Positions 1 through 8,819 of a stretch of 64,000 nucleotides of DNA are shown here, piece by piece (position 1 is the stretch's first letter; each line of letters opens with the position of its first letter). The notes under the pieces were generated by a model. That model was not told where the DNA came from and searched no databases. It saw only the letters and a program-made list of their open reading frames with translations. Where the stretch lies: NCBI GenBank assembly GCA_027486935.1, contig JAIXOF010000134.1, positions 1 through 64,000 of the forward strand. Reading direction: 5' to 3'. A program made the translations under genes and the position numbers. This DNA comes from Cyanobium sp. C1_MAG_00004 (GTDB lineage: Bacteria; Cyanobacteriota; Cyanobacteriia; PCC-6307; Cyanobiaceae).

Positions 1-294
1 CAACGGTTGGTCACCGCCCTGAGCGAATGCGGCGCCACCCCAGCCGCTGCCGATGTGATCGCGATCAGAACCCGACGCCACCACCCCTCGATGCTGGGGT
101 CTGTGGGCCATGGCCTGATCAATGGACTCTCAGCAGGGTTGAGCCTGCTGCTGGTGGGACTGGCCAGCCTGCTGATTCTGTTGGGCGGCCTGGGGTTGAT
201 GGTGCCCCTGGCCCCCGGCGGCGTTTTGCTGGTGCTGGCCTACGGGCTGGTGGAGCTGGCCCTGAGACTGCGACACCCCTTCGTCAACGGCTGA
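1..294 (+). CDS. C-terminal fragment of a membrane protein (cut by window edge)
   Basis: The reading frame is open to the left edge of the window, so only the last 97 codons are visible and the true start lies outside. The visible part has a short polar stretch with an RTRRHH basic patch, then two hydrophobic segments rich in Leu, Gly and Ala separated by a Pro/Gly turn (PLAPGG), and ends in HPFVNG. This is typical of the C-terminal membrane anchor of a larger protein. The last 11 bases overlap the 3' end of the convergent hydrolase gene. I do not recognise the family; a DUF4349-type anchored protein is only a guess. Confidence 0.5.
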   Translation, partial: QRLVTALSECGATPAAADVIAIRTRRHHPSMLGSVGHGLINGLSAGLSLLLVGLASLLILLGGLGLMVPLAPGGVLLVLAYGLVELALRLRHPFVNG

Positions 295-1789
295 CCAACG
301 GCTGGATCAGGGGTGCGGTCACGTCACGCAGAGGCATGGCCTTGTGACCCCAGCCATCGGTTGGCAGCGCCCCCCCCGAGGCAAACCAGGCCAGGATCAG
401 GGCATTGAGAGGCGAATCAGCGCTAGCCGCAGGGGCGCGCAGGTTGAAATGGTCTCCGCCTTCGACCAGCACCAGACGATTGCGGCCGATGCCGGTGTTG
501 GCGGCCAGCTTGCGCATGGGGTCGATGGCTTCGGGACCGACGGGCACCACCCAGTCTCTGGTGCCGCTGACCAGCAGCACGGTGCCATGCATGGCACGGG
601 CGGCACCGGGGGCAAACAGCAGCCGCATCGGAGGACTAACGGCCACAACCGACTGAACGCGCCGATCGGCCAGGCCAGCCTGGTCTGCAGCAGTCAGAAA
701 ACTGCACTGCAGCACCCAGCTCAGGTTGTGGGAGGAATCCTCGAGGTTGTTGCAGGTCTCCCGCAAACGCTCCGAGCTGGGTGTGACCCCGGCGAGCTGC
801 AGCACGGTTGTGGCGCCCCAGGAATGGCCGACAGCCAGCACCCGTGAGGTGTCGACCCCTGGGGGCAGACCAAGGCGACCGTCGGCAGCGGCATCGATCA
901 GGGCCGAGATGTCGCGGGGCCGCAGCTTCAGCTCGTCGGGCCCGGGTGGTGGCGTTTTGCCCGACAGCATGGCGTGTTGCTGGGCAGCATCACTGCCGGG
1001 GTGCTCAGGCAGCAGCACCGTGTAGCCATGGCTGGCCAAATGGTTGGCCCAGGCCTCGAAGCTGAGCGGACTGTCCCACAACCCGTGGGAGATCACTACC
1101 AGTTGGCCATTCGCCCCCGAGCTGGGCTCGATCACCACGACCGGCAAAGGAACGGTGCGATGGCTGACCGCCAGGGTCTGGGTGCGGCGGCGATAGGGCC
1201 GCGGGCCGGGAATGCTGAGCTGGTCATCCCTGGCGGGGGCTGTTGAGGCCAGCAGTGGCAGGGCCTCAGCCTGTTGACGCTGCAATCGCCTCAGGGCCGC
1301 AAGAAACCGACTCAGATCAACCGTCGCGGTCTTGCCCGGCACCGCCGCCAGCACATCGGCCAGGCTGAGTCGCCCTTGGTGGGCCGCGGTCTGCCGCAGC
1401 GCCTGCTCCAGTTCATCGCGGCCAACGGTCGGCGGCGCTGACAGCCCATCGACATCGCCAAAGGCTGCGATCAACAGCAAGGCCTGATCCACCAGGGAAC
1501 TGCCCTGGGCCACCCGCGCCAGTGAGGCCAACTGCAGCGGCAGGGCACTGTCCATGAACGACGCCAACTCGCGGCCGATCGCACCGTTGGTGGCACGGTC
1601 CAGCTCGGCCAGGTCGCTGCTGCCGGCTGCCATGGCGCGGGGGTCACGCAGGTCGGAGACCTTCAGGCTGAAGGTCTCCTGCATCATGGGCAACTTGATG
1701 CGGATGGTTTCGAGCGCCCGGGCCGGTTCAACCGCCAGCGCGGCCAGCAGCAGGGCTGCCAACAGGCGTGGGACTCGCCGCAGTTGCAT
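284..1789 (-). CDS. Secreted alpha/beta hydrolase with cyanobacterial N-terminal domain
   Basis: Predicted 501-residue serine hydrolase. Residues 1-25 form a signal peptide (twin Arg, Leu/Ala core, ending ARA), which decides the ATG at 1789 over the longer open frame upstream. Residues 26-190 look like the DUF1400-type domain found in front of cyanobacterial hydrolases. The alpha/beta fold follows, with an oxyanion HG near 234, nucleophile Ser about 323 in GHSWG, acid Asp about 411 in GTRDW and His about 447 in GGDHF, so the triad is complete. It is probably periplasmic or lipid-anchored. The substrate is not deducible; a dienelactone-hydrolase or platelet-activating-factor-hydrolase-like esterase is likely. 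It is divergent from the P-type ATPase-like gene, with 139 bp between them. Confidence 0.85.
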   Translation of the reverse strand: MQLRRVPRLLAALLLAALAVEPARALETIRIKLPMMQETFSLKVSDLRDPRAMAAGSSDLAELDRATNGAIGRELASFMDSALPLQLASLARVAQGSSLVDQALLLIAAFGDVDGLSAPPTVGRDELEQALRQTAAHQGRLSLADVLAAVPGKTATVDLSRFLAALRRLQRQQAEALPLLASTAPARDDQLSIPGPRPYRRRTQTLAVSHRTVPLPVVVIEPSSGANGQLVVISHGLWDSPLSFEAWANHLASHGYTVLLPEHPGSDAAQQHAMLSGKTPPPGPDELKLRPRDISALIDAAADGRLGLPPGVDTSRVLAVGHSWGATTVLQLAGVTPSSERLRETCNNLEDSSHNLSWVLQCSFLTAADQAGLADRRVQSVVAVSPPMRLLFAPGAARAMHGTVLLVSGTRDWVVPVGPEAIDPMRKLAANTGIGRNRLVLVEGGDHFNLRAPAASADSPLNALILAWFASGGALPTDGWGHKAMPLRDVTAPLIQPLVSR

Positions 1790-1928
1790 GGGGAAACTTG
1801 GCCGGGCAGGCGCATTCTGACTTTGCTTGGGACGGTGCCGGTCCAGGCGAGCGGATGTCAGACGCCTGCCGCAGGTCCAGAACGCCTTCGACGCTGCGAT
1901 GATGGACCCTGTCACGCCAGTTTGATCA

Positions 1929-4103
1929 ATGGCATCGTCTGCAGCCGCTGCAGCAGCCGCCACTGACCTGACCTGGAGCGTGGCCAGTGATCTTCCCGGT
2001 CGCCTCAGAATTCGAAGCGAGCAACTGGTGGCTTCGCCGCTGTTGCGCCACCACTGCACCCTGGTGCTGACGAGCTGCCACTGGCTTCTGCAGTTCAGGA
2101 TCAACCCGCTGGCCGGAAGTCTCTGCGTCGCCTACCCCAAGCACCGACGACGGGAACTGCAGCCTTTGCTCGAGCAGGCTCTGACCCTGGCCATCGCCGA
2201 CGGTGACCTGACAGCGCTGCCACCGGCTCCGTACGCAGGGCCACGGGTCAAACGGACGCTGGCCCATGGGGCGGCCTGCCTGGCCCTGATCAGCCTCGAA
2301 AGCGCGTTGGCCGTGCCAACGCTGGTGATGGTGGGCCTGAGCTCAATCCTGCTGTTGCCACTGGCCCGTGAAGTCCTGCAGCAACTGCAGCGTCGACGCC
2401 TGACCGTCCAGAGTCTGGAACTGGGTTTTTCAGGCGTGTTGGTCAGCCAGGGCCTGACCGCTGAAGCTCTGCTCGATCTGGCCTTCGGGGATGCGGTTGA
2501 AATCGCCCAGAGCGCCGTCGAGCGTGACGCGCTTGATCTGGATGCTGACCACCTGTTGCAACGCCTGGGTGAGCGGGTCAGCCTCAATGCGATCGACACC
2601 GACGGGTCACCCAGGCCTTGGCTGCTCAAGGATGTGGCCGTGGGCATCGCCATCCGAATCGACCGGCGCGAACACTGCCTACTGTCAGCGCGTCTGTTGA
2701 ATGGCGAACTGATCGTCGTCAACCGTCTGGTCGATGGCGACTGGCGTCCCCAGCGTCTGCTGCAGGGTGACCTGCTCGAGCCTGGAGCCCTGGTCATCAG
2801 CGGTGTGGCCGAAGCGCGGATCGAACACTGCATCCACACCGATCCTGCCTACAGATTGCTCAGGGAGCACTCGGCCAGGGCGCAGCACGAGCCCAAGGGG
2901 GCCGAACGTTGGCTGAAGCGGTACAAACAGGTGATGCCACCGCTGTTGCTGGGCCTGGGGGGGGCTTTGATTTCGATCGGCTCGACTGAAGCCGCCCTGG
3001 CTTCGTTTCAGTTCAACCCTCTCAGTGACTGGGAGGAGCAGAAACTGGCCTCACAACTGACAACGATTGCCGATCTGAATCTGCACAAGCTGCGCATTCG
3101 CAAGCCTGCTGCGATCGAGGAGATCGGCAAGATCCGCCATCTGATCATCAGCCGCAGCTGCCTGGACCGCATCGGCGGCATCCAGGTGCGGGAGCAGATC
3201 GCCAACCCGACCACCACTCCACCCGGTTCGCTCGTGCAACTGCTGGCGGGGATCCAACACTGGATCTGCGGCAACGATGGCGCTGCACTCTGGTCACAGC
3301 AACTGCAGAAGGTTGCTGACCCTGTCGCTGTCCAACACGTTGAGATCAGACACCTGAGCGAAGGATGGACGATCACCGCCCAAGACGGCCGCTGCTGGCA
3401 GCTGCGCCAACAGGCCATGGTCCCCGGCGAACGCTGCCACACCCATCTGAACCCGCTGGAAATCTGGAAGGACGACGTTCGACTGGGAACGGTGGAGCTG
3501 CTGAGCGAACCGGACCAGCATTGGCAGGACACCTGCCAGAGCCTGCAGGACCTGGGCGTCGAAATCCATCTGATCGCGGGCGAAGAGGTGGAACGGCTCG
3601 ATGAGATGGCCGTTGCCCTTGGCATCGACGCGCAGCACCGCTACGGATCCTGCAGCGCTCTTGATCGACTTGAACTGGTCCGCAGCTTTCAGCAACGTGG
3701 CGAAGCGGTGGGCTACGTCGGCTATGTGCTGCATGATCTGCCAGCCCTGGCCCAGGCAGACGTTTCGATCGGCCTCGATGTCGATGACGACAGCCGCTAC
3801 CTGGCCAACCTCTGCGACCTGTCGCTGGGTGCCGATGCCCTCTGGCTGCCGCGCTTGATCCTGATCAGCCGCCGCATGGAGCGGGTGTGTAACCAGAATT
3901 TCACTCTGTTGGGAGGCAGCCAACTGATCGCATCGCTGGCCACCGCTGCTGGCCTAATTGCACCTCTGCAAACGGTGCTGTTGAGCGATATTCCACTGCT
4001 GATGGCCGAGCTCAACAACCTGTTGGCCCTGCGGGCTCCTAGGCAGCTGGTTGCTCCTGGGCCTGGGCATTCAACAAGCCGCGGTGCAGCGGTGGCAAAA
4101 TGA
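1929..4103 (+). CDS. Degenerate P-type (P1B-like) ATPase, probably catalytically inactive
   Basis: The 724-residue protein keeps the fold order of heavy-metal P-type ATPases: two N-terminal hydrophobic helices (about 110-148), an actuator-like region (about 165-300), a membrane pair (335-360), phosphorylation/nucleotide domains and C-terminal helices (about 665-705). The signature residues have changed. The CPC membrane motif is replaced by FNPLSD (about 362). The DKTGT phosphorylation motif is DRIGGI (413-418). The hinge GDGIND reads GYVLHD, followed by a well conserved PALAQADVSIGLD (about 605-617). The TGE loop is not recognisable. The Asp survives, but Lys and both Thr are gone, so ATP-driven cycling is unlikely. 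The frame is intact over 2.1 kb, so it is not a simple pseudogene. Its 3' end overlaps the convergent antiporter gene by 65 bp. Confidence 0.8.
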   Translation: MASSAAAAAAATDLTWSVASDLPGRLRIRSEQLVASPLLRHHCTLVLTSCHWLLQFRINPLAGSLCVAYPKHRRRELQPLLEQALTLAIADGDLTALPPAPYAGPRVKRTLAHGAACLALISLESALAVPTLVMVGLSSILLLPLAREVLQQLQRRRLTVQSLELGFSGVLVSQGLTAEALLDLAFGDAVEIAQSAVERDALDLDADHLLQRLGERVSLNAIDTDGSPRPWLLKDVAVGIAIRIDRREHCLLSARLLNGELIVVNRLVDGDWRPQRLLQGDLLEPGALVISGVAEARIEHCIHTDPAYRLLREHSARAQHEPKGAERWLKRYKQVMPPLLLGLGGALISIGSTEAALASFQFNPLSDWEEQKLASQLTTIADLNLHKLRIRKPAAIEEIGKIRHLIISRSCLDRIGGIQVREQIANPTTTPPGSLVQLLAGIQHWICGNDGAALWSQQLQKVADPVAVQHVEIRHLSEGWTITAQDGRCWQLRQQAMVPGERCHTHLNPLEIWKDDVRLGTVELLSEPDQHWQDTCQSLQDLGVEIHLIAGEEVERLDEMAVALGIDAQHRYGSCSALDRLELVRSFQQRGEAVGYVGYVLHDLPALAQADVSIGLDVDDDSRYLANLCDLSLGADALWLPRLILISRRMERVCNQNFTLLGGSQLIASLATAAGLIAPLQTVLLSDIPLLMAELNNLLALRAPRQLVAPGPGHSTSRGAAVAK

Positions 4104-5466
4104 GGCTCTTGATCAGCATGCTGAGCACCACGGTGAAACAAACCACATCGACAATGAAGGTTTCAGAGACGGGGTGGATCACACGCTGAAAGGGGATACC
4201 ACTTGCCTCAATTAAATCTGGGATAGTGATCGCCAGTGCCATCGAAATCGCACCCTTGGGCGCCCACAGTGAAAGAAATTGGCGCTCGCGATTGCTCAAG
4301 AAATCAGAACCCCTGAAAAACAGATACACCGTCAAAGGCCTTAACAGCCAAACCACTGTCAGCAGAATCACAGCCGCGAACAGGGCTGGCAGGAAGCCAA
4401 CACTGAGATCAACAGCCAAACCTGCCATGAAAAAAATCAAAGACTCGGAAGCGATATTGATTGACTCGAGCTGGACCGAAAGAATTTCTTTCTCATCCCG
4501 ACTCTCCTCGCCCGAGAGGAGAATGCTGACCACAAATCCCATGACCAGGCTGCAGACCAACCCCCCTTGGCCAATCCAGGCATTGAAGCCATAACCGATC
4601 ATCACGAAACCGATCGCCAGATCGATCGACTGGGAGCGCTCGACAGCAAACCGCTTGATCGTGACCGTAAGCAAATAGCCAAGAACGGCTCCGATGACGA
4701 TGCCCTGCGAAATGCTGCCGACAAAAATATCGACGGCCCTGGATGCCATCGTGGTGGTGCCCTTGTTCGTGAAGAACTCGAATAAAGCCTGACCGATGAC
4801 AAGGGTCATGGCAGCACTGATCGCCGTTTCAAATTCGAGCACTCCCATGACCCGTTCACTGAAACGATCAACGCGCTTGACAATGAAAGTGAAAGCACCC
4901 CAATCCAACGGAGCGATGCAATAGGCCAGGGCCAACGCAATCAACAATGGCTGCTCACTGGTGATATAATCGGCATTAATCGCACTGAGGGCGTAGTACA
5001 TCACAGCCGAGCCAACGGCGATGACGATGAACACGCCAAAGACAGAGATCAGCACACTGGGAACAACAAATTCCTGGCGCTTAAAATAGCGACGACATAT
5101 CTTCACGCCGCTATAAAAAAGAAGCAAGCAAAGAGTGATAATATGAAGATCTTCAAAACCTTCGTGATCAAAAGCCGTATTGGACATCGGCTGAATCGCC
5201 ACGCCGGCCCCAAACAAAGCCAACGCTCCAGGGATACCGATGCGCAGGGCGTAGCGGTCAATGACGATGCTGAACACCAGGATCGCGCCAATGGCTGCCA
5301 ACTGAACAGGCAGGCTGCCAAGAGCATCCAGGCCGACTGCTTCAGCAACGCCAGCACCTTCACCAACGGGCAAAGCCTGCGGCAGCGGCGATTCAGAACC
5401 TGCAGCCAGGACGCCGAGCCAACCGCCTGGAATCAGCAACAGCAAAGGAGTCAGCAACAGATGCAT
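4039..5466 (-). CDS. CPA1-family Na+/H+ antiporter-like protein lacking the ND motif
   Basis: The 475-residue integral membrane protein has about a dozen hydrophobic segments and a likely N-terminal signal or extra helix. Sequence flow matches NhaP-type CPA1 exchangers. The APTDP-like ion-site helix appears as APLDW (185-189, Asp188 kept), and the following helix starts LEFETAISAA, where active CPA1 members have an EGESLLND-like motif. The Asn-Asp pair is Ser217-Ala218 here, so ion selectivity or activity may differ. A late WAPKGAISMALA segment matches the conserved W-x-P-R-G helix of the family. The gene is AT-richer than its neighbours. It is convergent with the P-type ATPase-like gene, overlapping by 65 bp. 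An alternative is a divergent monovalent cation channel or exchanger. Confidence 0.82.
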   Translation of the reverse strand: MHLLLTPLLLLIPGGWLGVLAAGSESPLPQALPVGEGAGVAEAVGLDALGSLPVQLAAIGAILVFSIVIDRYALRIGIPGALALFGAGVAIQPMSNTAFDHEGFEDLHIITLCLLLFYSGVKICRRYFKRQEFVVPSVLISVFGVFIVIAVGSAVMYYALSAINADYITSEQPLLIALALAYCIAPLDWGAFTFIVKRVDRFSERVMGVLEFETAISAAMTLVIGQALFEFFTNKGTTTMASRAVDIFVGSISQGIVIGAVLGYLLTVTIKRFAVERSQSIDLAIGFVMIGYGFNAWIGQGGLVCSLVMGFVVSILLSGEESRDEKEILSVQLESINIASESLIFFMAGLAVDLSVGFLPALFAAVILLTVVWLLRPLTVYLFFRGSDFLSNRERQFLSLWAPKGAISMALAITIPDLIEASGIPFQRVIHPVSETFIVDVVCFTVVLSMLIKSLILPPLHRGLLNAQAQEQPAA

Positions 5467-5507
5467 GGCGCACCAGATGCGGGGATTTCAATGCTAGATG
5501 CTGAACT

Positions 5508-6023
5508 TCAGGCGGCAATGACTGCGTCATCGCTGGTGACTTTCCAGCTCAGACGCTGGCCCGGCCGGTTGATGCGCCAGAAACGCAGACCCTGGCGCTC
5601 AAAGTAGGGAAGCTGACCGTCACCCACCACTGGAGGGAGACGTTTGAGCTGCAGCAGCTCAGCCAGCTCACGACTGTCGACCTCGATGCCGGTCCGGACC
5701 AGGCGCTCCAGGATCTCGAGTCGTTCCCGGAACAGGCGCAGGTCCGCATAGAGATCGGCTTTGTACCAGTTGCCATCGGTGGGAACCGGCAGATGATGCA
5801 CAGAAGGTTCATCCAGCACCAGCTCGGCCGCCACCGTCTCTGCTGGGTCTCCACCGGCACGATTCACCAGGGTGGCCGCATCGACTGAGCTCAGAAAGGT
5901 ACGCATGCCCCGACGGATCGGCTCAAGACCGAGCCGCCGGATCAGCAACAGCAGATCAACCCGGCCGATGCCGAGCTCGGCCTCAAGGCGCGACAGGGGA
6001 ATCAGCTCGTCGGTGGTGGCCAT
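5508..6023 (-). CDS. Conserved cyanobacterial hypothetical protein (HTH-like N-terminus)
   Basis: The 171-residue soluble protein starts at the ATG at 6023 (MATTDELIPLSRL), 8 bases after the stop of the SDR gene, so the two are probably co-transcribed. The N-terminal 50 residues (SRLEAELGIGRVDLLLLIRRLG) look like a MerR- or excisionase-type helix-turn-helix; the middle is helical and charged (LRLFRERLEILERLV). The C-terminus, WRINRPGQRLSWKV, has no motif I can name. No signal peptide or membrane segment is seen. The function is not recognised; a small DNA-binding or adaptor protein is possible. Confidence 0.65.
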   Translation of the reverse strand: MATTDELIPLSRLEAELGIGRVDLLLLIRRLGLEPIRRGMRTFLSSVDAATLVNRAGGDPAETVAAELVLDEPSVHHLPVPTDGNWYKADLYADLRLFRERLEILERLVRTGIEVDSRELAELLQLKRLPPVVGDGQLPYFERQGLRFWRINRPGQRLSWKVTSDDAVIAA

Positions 6024-6031
6024 GCCGTTGT

Positions 6032-6835
6032 TCAAAGACCGGGGCTGCTCTGCATGATGCCGCCATCGGCAAAGATCGTCGTGGCCGTGATGTAGCTGGC
6101 TGCATCGCTGGCCAGAAAGCCGACCACGCGAGCAATCTCTTCGGGCTGGGCCATGCGACCCAGAGGGATGGCCGCATTGAGCTTGGCCAGCAGCTCTGGG
6201 TTGTTCATGGTGGAGTCGTTGATCGGCGTGGCGACCGCACCCGGCCCCACGTTGACCACAGTGATGCCGTGGGGGGCCAGCTCCAGAGCAGCCGTGCGGG
6301 TCATCATGCGCACACCGCCCTTGGCGCAGCAATAGGGGGTGTTGTTGGGCATGGGCCAGTCCTCGTGGACCGAGGAGATGTTGATGATGCGCCCGCCGCC
6401 ACCCTGGGCAATCATCTGCTTGGCCGCAAACTGGGTTGCAAAGAACACACCCCGCAGGTTGACGTCCAGAACCTTGTCGTAGTCGTCAGGGGTTGTATCC
6501 AGAATCGAGGTGCGGGTCTCAATGCCGGCGTTGTTGACCATCACGTCGAGACGGCCGTAACGGCTGATAGCGGTATCGACCAGACGCTGCAAGTCGTCCA
6601 GCTTGGAGACGTCAGCCTGAACACCGAAGCTGCAGCCGCCATAGCTGCCGATCTCCTTTTCGATCTCTTCGGTGGCCTCAGGATGGGAGCGGTAGTCGAT
6701 CACCACCTTGGCGCCCAGCTGGGCCAGGCATTCGACGATCGACTTACCGATGCCGCTGTTGCCGCCCGTGACGATGGCCACCTTGCCCGCCAGCAGCGTG
6801 GAGAGGGTCTCCTGGGCATAGGGATTGGTGGTCAT
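6032..6835 (-). CDS. SDR-family oxidoreductase, glucose 1-dehydrogenase-like
   Basis: Classical short-chain dehydrogenase of about 267 residues. It has the dinucleotide site TGGNSGIG, the NNAG motif, catalytic Ser in NISSV, and Tyr/Lys in YCCAK (the usual YxxxK). The closest pattern is bacterial NAD(P)-dependent glucose 1-dehydrogenase, which converts beta-D-glucose to glucono-1,5-lactone, but substrate assignment in SDRs is weak. Start MTTNPYAQ at 6835 was chosen; an ATG seven codons upstream (6856) is also possible. The gene faces away from the RidA/cupin/gluconolactonase run, and the gluconolactonase-like gene there would use its presumed product, which supports the sugar role. It leads a two-gene unit with the hypothetical gene downstream. 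Confidence 0.85.
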   Translation of the reverse strand: MTTNPYAQETLSTLLAGKVAIVTGGNSGIGKSIVECLAQLGAKVVIDYRSHPEATEEIEKEIGSYGGCSFGVQADVSKLDDLQRLVDTAISRYGRLDVMVNNAGIETRTSILDTTPDDYDKVLDVNLRGVFFATQFAAKQMIAQGGGGRIINISSVHEDWPMPNNTPYCCAKGGVRMMTRTAALELAPHGITVVNVGPGAVATPINDSTMNNPELLAKLNAAIPLGRMAQPEEIARVVGFLASDAASYITATTIFADGGIMQSSPGL

Positions 6836-7001
6836 GGTTCGAACCCGTCCGTTCATGGGGGAGTGGCACCGAAGCTAAGGGCAACTGCAACAACCTGCTG
6901 CCATCTGAAACACCCCAGGACAGTGCTCCAACAGCGCTCCGACAGCGCTCCGTAACAGTGAGCTCACAGGCCGGCAGCTCTGCCTACGGTGCAAAAGACC
7001 A

Positions 7002-7421
7002 ATGCCCCGACCCGTCATGAGCGAGCCGCGGATCCGCAGAGCCATCCACAGCGACCGGTTTCCCAAGCCCGTGGCCTCCTACAGCCAGGGATTCCAGGTG
7101 GGCGACATGCTGTTCATCACCGGGCAGCTGCCGGTGGACCCAGCCACCAACCTGGTGGTGGGCAATGGCGACATCACCCTCGAGTCGCGTCAGGTGATGC
7201 GCAACATGATGGCCGTGCTCGACGAAGCCGGGTTCAGTGCCCAGGACGTGGTCAGCGCCACCGTCTATCTGACCGACATCAACACCCTCGACACCTTTGA
7301 TGCGGTCTGGCAGGAGTCCTTTCCCGATGCCAACGCCTACCCCTCGCGGGCGGTGGTGGAGGTGTCAGCCCTGGTGCTGGGGATCCAGCTCGAGATCTCG
7401 GCGATCGCGATCAAGCGATGA
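7002..7421 (+). CDS. RidA/YjgF/YER057c family enamine/imine deaminase
   Basis: The 139-residue protein has the RidA fold signature: KPVASYSQGFQVGDMLFITGQ near the N-terminus, a central YLTDI segment and the C-terminal PSRAVVEVSAL block, where the Arg is the substrate-binding residue of the family. RidA proteins hydrolyse reactive 2-aminoacrylate-type imines; members in catabolic clusters can have dedicated deaminase roles. It is the first gene of a seven-gene plus-strand run. The cupin start (7418) overlaps its stop as ATGA. A second in-frame ATG at 7017 (MSEPRIRR) could be the real start. Confidence 0.88.
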   Translation: MPRPVMSEPRIRRAIHSDRFPKPVASYSQGFQVGDMLFITGQLPVDPATNLVVGNGDITLESRQVMRNMMAVLDEAGFSAQDVVSATVYLTDINTLDTFDAVWQESFPDANAYPSRAVVEVSALVLGIQLEISAIAIKR

Positions 7422-7885
7422 CCATGGCCGACCCCTTCAGCCAGGCTCCCGCACCAGAAAAGTATTGGCACCTCTGGTGTGATGACGACGGCGTCAGCCG
7501 CCAGGTCCAGTGCACGATCGAGCAGTTCACGCTGGGCCAACTCGGTCCGGGCGACTCACCCCAGTTCTCCCGGGAGCTGTTCGATCAGGGCAATGCCTTT
7601 GTCACCTACCTGCCGGTGGGCTGGACGGCCGACTGGCACGAGAATCACATTCCCAAGTGGATCTATGTGCTGCGGGGTGCCTGGTCGGTCGAAAGCATGG
7701 ACGGCCATAAGGTGGTGATTCAGGCCGGTGAGTACTCGTTCGGGGGTGACCAGGGTTGCCAGGCAGGCCCAGGCGGCCGCCTCGGCCACCTCTCGGCCCA
7801 GGTGGGCGACGAGCCCTGTGTGCAGCTGATCATCCAGCGCAACGATGACCGCTGGCGCCAGGCCAGGCCAGGGTTCTTCGGCTGA
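7418..7885 (+). CDS. Cupin-domain protein
   Basis: The 155-residue single-domain protein has a cupin-like beta barrel: a metal-site-like segment WTADWHENHIPKWIYVLRG gives the G-(x)-H-x-H-like motif 1, and GEYSFGGDQG is in the position of motif 2, although the second His is absent. A C-terminal QLIIQ strand follows. Its start overlaps the RidA stop by 4 bases. In this context it may bind a sugar or organic acid, but the substrate is not deducible. A second ATG two codons downstream (7424) is equally possible. Confidence 0.7.
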   Translation: MTMADPFSQAPAPEKYWHLWCDDDGVSRQVQCTIEQFTLGQLGPGDSPQFSRELFDQGNAFVTYLPVGWTADWHENHIPKWIYVLRGAWSVESMDGHKVVIQAGEYSFGGDQGCQAGPGGRLGHLSAQVGDEPCVQLIIQRNDDRWRQARPGFFG

Positions 7886-7895
7886 AAGGCGCGCG

Positions 7896-8813
7896 ATGAA
7901 GCATCCCTCAGCCTGCACCGACAGCCTGGATCCACGCTTTGAGCAGCTGGTGCTGTTCAACGCCGAGCTGGAATTGTTGGCCGATGGCTTTCGCTGGGTC
8001 GAAGGACCGGTGTGGTTCGGCGATCACAACTGCCTCCTGTTCAACGACATCCCCAACAACCGCACCCTGCGCTGGAGTGAACAGCACGGCGTGTCGGTGT
8101 TCCGTCAGCCATCCGATTACGCCAATGGCCAGACCCGGGACCAGCAGGGTCGCCTGATCAGCTGCCACCACAGCAGCCGCAGGCTGACGCGACTGGAGTT
8201 CGACGGATCGGTCACCACCCTGGTGAGCCATGCCCGTGGGCACCGGCTCAATGCGCCCAACGATGTGGTCGTTAAGCGCGATGGCTCGATCTGGTTCAGC
8301 GACCCCCTCTACGGGCTGATGAACGACTACGAAGGAGGCCGGCAGAACTCCGAACAACCCCCGGCCCTCTACCGGCTCGATCCGGACAGCGGCACGGCAG
8401 TGGCGGTGGCCAGCGACTTTGACGGTCCCAATGGCCTGGCCTTCTCACCCGATGAACGGGTCCTCTATGTGGCCGAAACCGGTGCCCCCGGCGCGAGCGA
8501 GCCGCGTCAGCTGATTCGCCGCTTCGTCGTCGCAGACGACGGCTGCAGCCTCAGTGGCGGCGAGCCCTTTCACCAGATCAATCCAGGCTGGGCCGATGGT
8601 TTTCGGGTGGATCAGGAGGGCAACCTGTGGTGCAGCGCCGCCGACGGGGTGCATTGCATCGCTCCTGATGGCACGCTGATCGGCAAGGTGCGCGTGCCGG
8701 GGCGGGTCTCCAACCTCTGCTTCGGCGACCGACACCACAGCCGTCTGTTCATCTGCGCCTCCCACGCCATTTACAGCCTGTTCACCAACACCCGCGGCGC
8801 CGCTATCCCCTGA
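7896..8813 (+). CDS. SMP-30/gluconolactonase-family protein
   Basis: The 305-residue six-bladed beta-propeller hydrolase of the SMP-30/gluconolactonase/LRE family has typical blade motifs: the metal-site Glu in FRWVEGPVWF, an RLISCHHSSRRL segment, NAPNDVVVKRDGSIWFSDP with the metal-binding Asn/Asp, and DGPNGLAFSPDERVLYVAET. These enzymes open sugar lactones such as glucono-1,5-lactone to the aldonic acid. The start ATG at 7896 follows the cupin stop by 10 bases. The C-terminus reads LFTNTRGAAIP. The presence of a glucose-dehydrogenase-like SDR 1 kb upstream makes a glucose to gluconate route plausible. Confidence 0.9.
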   Translation: MKHPSACTDSLDPRFEQLVLFNAELELLADGFRWVEGPVWFGDHNCLLFNDIPNNRTLRWSEQHGVSVFRQPSDYANGQTRDQQGRLISCHHSSRRLTRLEFDGSVTTLVSHARGHRLNAPNDVVVKRDGSIWFSDPLYGLMNDYEGGRQNSEQPPALYRLDPDSGTAVAVASDFDGPNGLAFSPDERVLYVAETGAPGASEPRQLIRRFVVADDGCSLSGGEPFHQINPGWADGFRVDQEGNLWCSAADGVHCIAPDGTLIGKVRVPGRVSNLCFGDRHHSRLFICASHAIYSLFTNTRGAAIP

Positions 8814-8819
8814 ACCACC

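Noticed and set aside
1790-2104. N-terminal extension of the secreted hydrolase (105 codons)
   Set aside because: It overlaps the divergent P-type ATPase-like gene and lacks a signal-peptide; the ATG at 1789 gives a clean signal sequence.
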